A stretch of 64,000 nucleotides of DNA from Limnohabitans sp. 63ED37-2 (GTDB lineage Bacteria; Pseudomonadota; Gammaproteobacteria; Burkholderiales; Burkholderiaceae_C): positions 2,909,501 through 2,973,500 of the forward strand of contig NZ_CP011774.1 of assembly GCF_001412535.1 (NCBI RefSeq). Reading direction: 5' to 3'. Shown here one piece after another: positions 58,755-64,000 of this stretch. Numbering within the stretch: position 1 is the first letter of the stretch; each line of letters opens with the position of its first letter. The notes below the pieces were generated by a model, which saw only the letters and a list, made by a program, of their open reading frames with translations, was not told the DNA's origin and searched no databases. The translations under genes were made by a program, and so were the position numbers.

Positions 58755-59171
58755 TTATTGGCCAATCATGCGTGCCACGAACGTGGTGCGCAGGGGCAGC
58801 TTGGCAGCGGCCAATTTGAAGGCTTCACGGGCCAACTCTTCTGGCACGCCTACGATTTCGTAGAGCACCTTACCGGGTTGGATTTCGGCCACGTAGTACT
58901 CGGGGTTACCTTTACCGTTACCCATACGCACTTCAGCAGGCTTGGTGGAGATCGGCTTGTCAGGGAACACACGAATCCAGATGCGGCCGCCACGCTTGAC
59001 GTGACGGGAAATCGCACGACGTGCGGCTTCGATCTGGCGGGCCGTCAAACGGCCGCGGTCTGTGGACTTCAGGCCGAAGTCACCGAACGCCACCGTGTTA
59101 CCACGGGTAGCGACGCCGGTGTTGCGGCCTTTCTGTTCCTTGCGGAACTTTCTGCGAGCAGGTTGCAGCAT
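58755..59171 (-). CDS. rplP: 50S ribosomal protein L16
   Basis: 138 residues, usual length. RKFRKEQKGRNTGVATRGN, GRLTARQIEAARRAISRHVK, GRIWIRVFPDKPISTKPAEV and EVRMGNGKGNPEYYVAEIQP are conserved. It shapes the A-site region of the large subunit. It lies 11 bases after rpsC. Confidence 0.98.
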   Translation of the reverse strand: MLQPARRKFRKEQKGRNTGVATRGNTVAFGDFGLKSTDRGRLTARQIEAARRAISRHVKRGGRIWIRVFPDKPISTKPAEVRMGNGKGNPEYYVAEIQPGKVLYEIVGVPEELAREAFKLAAAKLPLRTTFVARMIGQ

Positions 59172-59182
59172 GTTGTTACTCC

Positions 59183-60061
59183 TTATTGACCGTCAGCTGC
59201 TGCAGCTGGCGCGGCGACTGTGCGTACGCGCTTAACGGCGGGTTTGGCATCACCACCCGCGCCGGCAGGCTTGTCGCTGCCGTCGGTGGGTGCTGCGTTG
59301 GTGCCAGCGGGGCGACGTGGGCCGCCACGGCGATCGCCTGCGGGGCGCTCACCGGGACGTGCATCACGGCGTGGACCACGCGGACGGCGCTCTTCTTCGG
59401 CACGAGGCTCAGCCAAAGCTGGTGCATCGTTGCGACCCAAAGTGTCACCCTTGTAGACCCAGACCTTGACGCCGATAACGCCGTAAGTGGTCTTGGCTTC
59501 AGAAGTGGCGTAGTCGATGTCCGCACGCAGGGTGTGCAATGGCACGCGGCCTTCGCGGTACCACTCGGTACGGGCAATCTCGATGCCGTTCAGACGACCG
59601 GCCGACATGATCTTGATGCCTTGGGCACCCAGACGCATGGCGTTTTGCATGGCGCGCTTCATGGCGCGGCGGAACATGATCCGCTTTTCGAGCTGCTGGG
59701 TGATGCTGTCAGCGATCAGTTGTGCATCGATTTCGGGCTTGCGCACTTCTTCGATGTTCACGGCCACTGGCACGCCCAAGCGAGCAGCGAGTTCTTTCTT
59801 GAGCAACTCGATGTCTTCGCCTTTTTTACCGATCACCACACCTGGACGAGCCGAGAAGATGGTGATGCGGGCGCTCTTGGCTGGACGCTCGATCAGCACG
59901 CGGGAAACCGCGGCGTTCTTGAGCTTGGCCTTGAGGTACTCACGCACCTTGATGTCTTCAGCCAGCATGCCGGCGAAGTCTTTGTTGCTGGCGTACCAAC
60001 GGCTGGACCAGTTACGGCTGACGGCCAAACGGAAGCCGGTAGGATGGATTTTTTGTCCCAT
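59183..60061 (-). CDS. rpsC: 30S ribosomal protein S3, long C-terminal tail
   Basis: 292 residues, about 59 longer than E. coli S3. The body is standard: GQKIHPTGFRLAVSRNWSSR, the KH domain with GVVIGKKGEDIELLKKELAA, QAMRLGAQGIKI-like NAMRLGAQGIKIMSAGRLNG and YGVIGVKVWVYKGD. The tail from about residue 215 is Arg/Pro/Ala/Gly-rich and low in complexity (RRPRGPRRDARPGERPAGDR). Similar tails occur in betaproteobacteria. MGQKIHP is chosen as start; 15 upstream residues lie in rplV. Confidence 0.97.
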   Translation of the reverse strand: MGQKIHPTGFRLAVSRNWSSRWYASNKDFAGMLAEDIKVREYLKAKLKNAAVSRVLIERPAKSARITIFSARPGVVIGKKGEDIELLKKELAARLGVPVAVNIEEVRKPEIDAQLIADSITQQLEKRIMFRRAMKRAMQNAMRLGAQGIKIMSAGRLNGIEIARTEWYREGRVPLHTLRADIDYATSEAKTTYGVIGVKVWVYKGDTLGRNDAPALAEPRAEEERRPRGPRRDARPGERPAGDRRGGPRRPAGTNAAPTDGSDKPAGAGGDAKPAVKRVRTVAAPAAAADGQ

Positions 60062-60075
60062 GTTTCTTCCCTGGC

Positions 60076-60405
60076 TTAGTTGCCAACCGTCACATACACA
60101 TGGCATGTGGGCTTGCTGATGCGGTTGCCACGGCCTTTGGCGCGGGCGGTGAAACGCTTGAGCGTGGTGCCTTGTTCGACGTAGATGGTTTTCACCTTCA
60201 ACTCGTCAATGTCGGCGCCGTCGTTGTGTTCAGCGTTGGCGATGGCGGACTCGAGAACCTTCTTGACGATGCCCGCAGCTTTTTTCTGCGTGAAGGTCAG
60301 GATGTTCAGAGCTTGATCCACTTTTTTACCGCGAATCAAATCGGCGACCAGGCGGCCTTTATCGACCGACAAACGGACGCCCCGGAGGACTGCACGTGTT
60401 TCCAT
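60076..60405 (-). CDS. rplV: 50S ribosomal protein L22
   Basis: 109 residues. RAVLRGVRLSVDKGRLVADL, IRGKKVDQALNILTFTQKKA and the tunnel loop RFTARAKGRGNRISKPTCHV are conserved. Its beta-hairpin lines the exit tunnel; macrolide resistance changes occur there in other species. It lies 14 bases before rpsC. Confidence 0.97.
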   Translation of the reverse strand: METRAVLRGVRLSVDKGRLVADLIRGKKVDQALNILTFTQKKAAGIVKKVLESAIANAEHNDGADIDELKVKTIYVEQGTTLKRFTARAKGRGNRISKPTCHVYVTVGN

Positions 60406-60414
60406 GGTCTTTCC

Positions 60415-60693
60415 TTATTTCTTCTGGACTTTTTTGTCCGCAGGGTGACCCTTGAATGTCCGGGTCAATGCGAATTCGCCCAATTTGTGGCCAACCATCT
60501 GGTCAGTCACATAAACAGGAACGTGTTGCTTACCGTTGTGAACGGCGATGGTCAGACCGATGAAATCGGGCAAAACCATGGAGCGACGCGACCATGTCTT
60601 GACGGGCTTTTTATCTTTGGTGGCAACGGCTTTTTCAACCTTGGCCAACAAGTGGTGGTCAACGAATGGACCCTTTTTGAGAGAGCGTGTCAT
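60415..60693 (-). CDS. rpsS: 30S ribosomal protein S19
   Basis: 92 residues. MTRSLKKGPFVDHHLLAKVE, RRSMVLPDFIGLTIAVHNGK and MVGHKLGEFALTRTFKGHPA identify S19, which sits in the head of the 30S subunit. It is nine bases from rplV and ten after rplB. Confidence 0.98.
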   Translation of the reverse strand: MTRSLKKGPFVDHHLLAKVEKAVATKDKKPVKTWSRRSMVLPDFIGLTIAVHNGKQHVPVYVTDQMVGHKLGEFALTRTFKGHPADKKVQKK

Positions 60694-60703
60694 TGTCTAA
60701 CCC

Positions 60704-61528
60704 TTACTTCTTGCGACGCGACACGATCATGACCTGTGTGCGCTTGTTGTTACGGGTACGGTAGCCCTTGGTGAGGTTGCCCCACGGGTCTACTGCATGA
60801 CGGCCTTCGCCGGTACGGCCTTCGCCACCACCGTGCGGGTGATCCACAGGGTTCATGGCCACGCCACGAACGGTTGGACGGATACCCATCCAACGCTTGA
60901 CACCGGCCTTGCCCAATTGGCGCAGGCTGTGCTCTTCGTTGGCGACTTCACCAATGGTTGCACGGCACTCGATGTGGATCTTGCGAACTTCACCGGAGCG
61001 CATACGCACCTGAGCGTAGATGCCTTCGCGAGCCAGCAATGTGGCCGAAGCACCTGCCGAGCGAGCGATCTGAGCACCAGCACCGGGCTTGAGCTCGATG
61101 CAGTGGATGGTCGAACCCACGGGGATGTTGCGGATAGGCAGCGTGTTACCAGCGCGGATGGGGGCTTCAGCGCCCGACATCAGGGTGGCACCGGCTTCAA
61201 TGCCACGGGGGGCAATGATGTAACGGCGCTCGCCATCGGCGTAGCACAGCAAAGCAATGTGCGCAGTACGGTTGGGGTCGTACTCGATGCGCTCGACTTT
61301 CGCCGGGATCGCGTCTTTGTTGCGCTTGAAATCGACCACGCGGTAGTGGTGCTTGTGACCACCGCCTTTGTGGCGAGTTGTGATGTGACCGTTGTTGTTA
61401 CGGCCAGACTTCTGGTGCTGGGGTTCCAGCAACGGAGCGTAGCCTTCACCTTTGTGCAGGTGGTCACGGGTGACCTTCACCACGCCACGACGGCCTGGGG
61501 ATGTCGGTTTGATCTTGATGACAGCCAT
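60704..61528 (-). CDS. rplB: 50S ribosomal protein L2
   Basis: 274 residues. GRNNNGHITTRHKGGGHKHH, YRVVDFKRNKDAIPAKVERI, and the near-universal WMGIRPTVRGVAMNPVDHPH followed by GGGEGRTGEGRHAVDPWG (His in the peptidyl-transferase area) are present. It is two bases after rplW. Confidence 0.98.
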   Translation of the reverse strand: MAVIKIKPTSPGRRGVVKVTRDHLHKGEGYAPLLEPQHQKSGRNNNGHITTRHKGGGHKHHYRVVDFKRNKDAIPAKVERIEYDPNRTAHIALLCYADGERRYIIAPRGIEAGATLMSGAEAPIRAGNTLPIRNIPVGSTIHCIELKPGAGAQIARSAGASATLLAREGIYAQVRMRSGEVRKIHIECRATIGEVANEEHSLRQLGKAGVKRWMGIRPTVRGVAMNPVDHPHGGGEGRTGEGRHAVDPWGNLTKGYRTRNNKRTQVMIVSRRKK

Positions 61529-61530
61529 GA

Positions 61531-61845
61531 TTACGCGGCCTCCCCGGACAGGTTCAGCTCTTGACCTGGTTGCAGCGTGACATAAGCCTTGCGAACGTTG
61601 TCGCGGCGGCCAATGGTCTTGCCAAAACGCTTGGTCTTGCCCTTGGTATTCACCACAGACACGCCTTTGACCTCGACCTTGAACATCAATTCCACTGCGG
61701 CTTTGATTTCAGGCTTGGTAGCGTCCTGCAGCACTTTGAATGTCACGGCGTTGGATTTTTCTGCAACCATGGTGGCCTTTTCGGACACGATGGGCGCAAC
61801 CAGCACGGACATCAGACGACCTTCGTCAAACTTCACGGCGCTCAT
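61531..61845 (-). CDS. rplW: 50S ribosomal protein L23
   Basis: 104 residues. SVLVAPIVSEKATMVAEKSN, VTFKVLQDATKPEIKAAVEL and TKGKTKRFGKTIGRRDNVRK match L23, the docking site for trigger factor and SRP. The ATG overlaps the rplD stop by four bases; a second ATG 11 codons in is less likely. Confidence 0.97.
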   Translation of the reverse strand: MSAVKFDEGRLMSVLVAPIVSEKATMVAEKSNAVTFKVLQDATKPEIKAAVELMFKVEVKGVSVVNTKGKTKRFGKTIGRRDNVRKAYVTLQPGQELNLSGEAA

Positions 61846-62462
61846 GCAAACATCTCCTTGAGTTTGTCCATGGCACCTTTGGTCACGAGGACTTTCTTGA
61901 AGTTCACCAAAGACACGGGATCGGCGTAACGCGGCTCAACAATCAGGATGTTGATCAGGTTGCGCGATGCCAAGTACAGGTTTTCGTCGACTTCGTCAGC
62001 GATCACCAGCACGTTGTCGAGACTCATGGCCTTGAACTTGGCAGCGAGCTGCTTGGTTTTTGGGGTCTCAACCTTGAAGGAATCCACCACAGCCAAACGG
62101 CCTTCGCGGGCCAGCTGCGAGAAGATCGAAGCCATACCAGCGCGGTACATCTTCTTGTTGATCTTCTGGGTGAAGTTTTCGTCGGGCATGTTCGGGAAAA
62201 TACGACCACCGCCACGCCACAGAGGCGAGGAAGTCATACCAGCACGTGCGCGACCTGTGCCTTTTTGTTTGAAAGGCTTCTTGGTGGAGTGGTGAACTTG
62301 TTCACGGTCCTTTTGGGCGCGGGTGCCTTGACGGGCATTGGCCTGATAAGCCACCACGATCTGGTGAATCAGGGCTTCGTTGTATTCACGACCGAACACA
62401 GTCTCGGGCGCATCCACTTTGGAAGCGGCTTGACCTTGGTCGTTCAGGAGTTCGAGCTGCAT
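61842..62462 (-). CDS. rplD: 50S ribosomal protein L4
   Basis: 206 residues. AETVFGREYNEALIHQIV-like PETVFGREYNEALIHQIVVA, QKGTGRARAGMTSSPLWRGG and LVIADEVDENLYLASRNLIN are L4 features. In E. coli L4 also represses the S10 operon; no equivalent leader structure is claimed here. It overlaps rplC by one base (TGATG) and rplW by four. Confidence 0.97.
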   Translation of the reverse strand: MQLELLNDQGQAASKVDAPETVFGREYNEALIHQIVVAYQANARQGTRAQKDREQVHHSTKKPFKQKGTGRARAGMTSSPLWRGGGRIFPNMPDENFTQKINKKMYRAGMASIFSQLAREGRLAVVDSFKVETPKTKQLAAKFKAMSLDNVLVIADEVDENLYLASRNLINILIVEPRYADPVSLVNFKKVLVTKGAMDKLKEMFA

Positions 62463-63127
62463 CAGTTCGCTCCTTTAACTTTAACGGCGGGACGCACGGT
62501 CACGAAACCACCTTTGGAACCGGGAATGGCACCCTTGATCATCAACAGACCACGGGCTTCGTCAACGCGGATCACGGCGAGGTTCTGCGTAGTGCAAGTC
62601 ACGTCACCGAGGTGGCCCGACATTTTCTTGCCAGGGAACACACGGCCAGGATCTTGCGCCATCGAAATCGAACCAGGCACGTTGTGCGAACGGCTGTTAC
62701 CGTGCGATGCGCGCTGCGATTTGAAGTTGTGACGCTTGATCGTGCCGGTGAAGCCTTTACCGATGGAAGTGCCTTGCACGTCCACTTTCTGGCCCACAGC
62801 AAACACAGCAGCCACGGGCACAGTGGCGCCAGCGGCGTACTGGGCAGCCGTGTCGGCGGTCACGCGGAATTCTTGAATGATTTCACCGGCTTCAACACCG
62901 GCTTTGGCCAGGTGACCAGCGATAGGCTTGGTCACGCGCGATGCCTTGCGGGCACCGAATGTCACTTGCAAAGCGACATAGCCATCGTTCTCTTGGGTTT
63001 TGACCTGGGATACGCGGTTGTTGGACACATCCAGCACTGTGACAGGAACGGAATCCCCATCATCAGTGAACAGACGCATCATGCCCACCTTGCGACCCAG
63101 CAACCCGAGGGAGTTGCTCAGACTCAT
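62462..63127 (-). CDS. rplC: 50S ribosomal protein L3
   Basis: 221 residues. LGLLGRKVGMMRLFTDDGDS, KRHNFKSQRASHGNSRSHNV (with the Gln that is methylated in E. coli L3) and PGRVFPGKKMSGHLGDVTCT are conserved. The start MSLSNSLGLLG is chosen. A 183-base gap separates it from rpsJ and holds its own promoter. Confidence 0.97.
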   Translation of the reverse strand: MSLSNSLGLLGRKVGMMRLFTDDGDSVPVTVLDVSNNRVSQVKTQENDGYVALQVTFGARKASRVTKPIAGHLAKAGVEAGEIIQEFRVTADTAAQYAAGATVPVAAVFAVGQKVDVQGTSIGKGFTGTIKRHNFKSQRASHGNSRSHNVPGSISMAQDPGRVFPGKKMSGHLGDVTCTTQNLAVIRVDEARGLLMIKGAIPGSKGGFVTVRPAVKVKGAN

Positions 63128-63227
63128 TGTTTTCTCCAAAACTTTCACCGAGGCCACTTCAATTGGCAGCCCCGTTTGGTGTGTGAAAGACTGTTAATAA
63201 ATCTCACCCCAAAAGAGGTGAGCCTGA

Positions 63228-63257
63228 AATTATAGCCCGTCTCGCCATTTCTGGCAA
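63228..63257 (-). promoter_or_regulatory. Sigma70-type promoter for rplC-rpsQ
   Basis: On the minus strand TTGCCA (63252-63257) and TATAAT (63228-63233) are separated by 18 bases, close to consensus. They lie about 100 bases upstream of the rplC ATG, in the rpsJ-rplC gap. A short inverted repeat (CTCACC/GGTGAG, 63202-63221) lies in the predicted leader between promoter and rplC. Confidence 0.7.
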
Positions 63258-63310
63258 ATCGGGCCTTGTTTCAAGTTTTTTGGATGGCTTTGCAACCACC
63301 CCAAACCGCA

Positions 63311-63625
63311 TTACTGCAGCTTGATCTCGACGTCCACGCCAGCGGGCAGATCGAGTTTCATCAGGGCGTCCACAGTTTTGTCTGTGGGGTCCACGATGTC
63401 CATCAAACGCTGGTGCGTACGGATTTCCAACTGGTCACGGCTGGTCTTGTTGACGTGCGGCGAGCGCAGGATGTCAAAACGCTTCATGCGTGTTGGCAAA
63501 GGCACGGGGCCCTTGACAATCGCGCCGGTGCGCTTGGCGGTGTCAACGATCTCGGCAGCGGACTGGTCGATCAGTTTGTAGTCAAACGCCTTCAGGCGGA
63601 TGCGGATTTTTTGCTTGGATGACAT
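63311..63625 (-). CDS. rpsJ: 30S ribosomal protein S10
   Basis: 104 residues. KIRIRLKAFDYKLIDQSAAE, GAIVKGPVPLPTRMKRFDIL and SPHVNKTSRDQLEIRTHQRL are conserved; S10 (NusE) also joins antitermination complexes. The start MSSKQKIRIRLK (63625) is chosen over an upstream frame that crosses a palindrome. It lies 75 bases after tuf. Confidence 0.98.
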   Translation of the reverse strand: MSSKQKIRIRLKAFDYKLIDQSAAEIVDTAKRTGAIVKGPVPLPTRMKRFDILRSPHVNKTSRDQLEIRTHQRLMDIVDPTDKTVDALMKLDLPAGVDVEIKLQ

Positions 63626-63657
63626 GTCAATTCCTTGTGGTGATTTTCTGCTTGCTG

Positions 63658-63684
63658 CAGTGCAATGGCCAGGCCATTGCACTG
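63658..63684. repeat. Perfect 27-base palindrome between tuf and rpsJ
   Basis: CAGTGCAATGGCC (63658-63670), a single central A, and GGCCATTGCACTG (63672-63684) are exact reverse complements. The transcript would form a strong hairpin 16 bases after the tuf stop. No T-run follows, so it may be a processing, attenuation or mRNA-stability element rather than a terminator. Confidence 0.85.
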
Positions 63685-63700
63685 TCGCGCCACAAAAGAA

Positions 63701-64000
63701 TTAAGCGATGATCTTGGCAACCACGCCAGCGCCAACCGTGCGGCCGCCTTCGCGGATGGCGAAGCGCAAGCCTTCTTCCATCGCAATGGGGTTGATCAAC
63801 TTCACAGTGATCGACACGTTGTCACCAGGCATCACCATCTCTTTGCCTTCTGGCAACTCGATCGCGCCGGTCACGTCAGTCGTACGGAAGTAGAACTGGG
63901 GACGGTAGTTGTTGAAGAAAGGCGTGTGACGGCCACCTTCGTCTTTGGACAAGACATAGATCTCGCCCGTGAAGTGGGTGTGCGGCTTGATCGAGCCGGG
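63701..64000 (-). CDS. tuf: Elongation factor Tu (C-terminal part only)
   Basis: The gene enters from the right edge; about 99 C-terminal residues are visible. PGSIKPHTHFTGEIYVLSKD, EGGRHTPFFNNYRPQFYFRT, TDVTGAIELPEGKEMVMPGD and FAIREGGRTVGAGVVAKIIA are the third domain of EF-Tu, which binds aminoacyl-tRNA. The order tuf-rpsJ is the str/S10 junction. Whether a second tuf copy exists elsewhere cannot be judged. Confidence 0.97.
   Translation of the reverse strand, partial: PGSIKPHTHFTGEIYVLSKDEGGRHTPFFNNYRPQFYFRTTDVTGAIELPEGKEMVMPGDNVSITVKLINPIAMEEGLRFAIREGGRTVGAGVVAKIIA

Overview
The window is a 64 kb piece of a high-GC betaproteobacterial chromosome. It most resembles Comamonadaceae (Burkholderiales), judging from protein sequence style, split gene neighbourhoods, and the combination of a meta-cleavage homoprotocatechuate cluster, a permease-less PTS, a YbeD-LipB-LipA block and an S10 ribosomal block. 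The genus cannot be fixed from sequence alone. No phage, plasmid, CRISPR array or transposase gene is visible. Most of the window is core genome, with accessory flavour at the left end (about 1-10 kb) and in the type I secretion block (26.6-32.2 kb).

Layout. 1-9.6 kb, plus strand: a homoprotocatechuate (4-hydroxyphenylacetate) catabolic run with partial hpaR, then hpaG1, hpaG2, hpaE, a MAPEG-family membrane protein, hpaD, hpaF, hpaH and hpaI. It is followed by a class II aldolase-like gene, a ketopantoate-reductase-like gene and an EamA permease, all tightly coupled. Two repeat elements sit on either side of hpaI. 9.6-14.3 kb: a 3-hydroxyisobutyrate-dehydrogenase-family gene, a YggS PLP protein, an asparaginase II and an unusual biotinyl-carboxyltransferase fusion. 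14.3-16.9 kb: dolP, a SIS-domain diaA homologue and yraN, divergent from rsmI. 16.9-26.2 kb: a small membrane protein, ilvE, a zinc-finger protein, a two-component system, ampG, an M48 protease, a metallo-beta-lactamase-fold hydrolase, a methyltransferase, and xthA/pyrE with overlapping divergent starts.

26.2-32.2 kb: a three-gene type I secretion system (TolC-like, LapB-type ABC, HlyD-type) followed by a regulator joining an excisionase-type helix-turn-helix to a receiver-like domain with Glu at the phospho-acceptor position. No secreted substrate is encoded in the window. A tRNA-Arg(CCG) lies just beyond. 32.5-35.1 kb: a cytochrome c5-like protein, a DUF protein, a YheT-type hydrolase and an NTF2-like protein. 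35.2-42.5 kb, minus strand: the complete atpIBEFHAGDC operon. 42.6-45.1 kb: a CopD-like membrane protein, ybeD, lipB and lipA. 45.2-54.5 kb: a TPR/SPINDLY-type O-GlcNAc transferase homologue, yghU-like GST, the ptsI/ptsH/EIIA-Man regulatory PTS, an MFS transporter, a lipoprotein, a CoA-transferase and an alpha/beta hydrolase. 54.5-58.2 kb: DUF4197 and TlpA-like proteins with overlapping divergent starts, cytochrome c' divergent from cytochrome b561, a GNAT enzyme and a peroxiredoxin. 58.2-64 kb, minus strand: rpsQ back to rpsJ and the 3' part of tuf.

How it fits together: the left end converts ring-opened homoprotocatechuate to pyruvate and succinate semialdehyde for central metabolism. Much of the rest is energy, translation and envelope housekeeping. 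The places most worth a second look are the secretion operon with its unusual regulator, the biotinyl-carboxyltransferase fusion, the repeat elements around hpaI and ampG, and the perfect palindrome between tuf and rpsJ. All calls rest on reading motifs and gene order; no database search was run.
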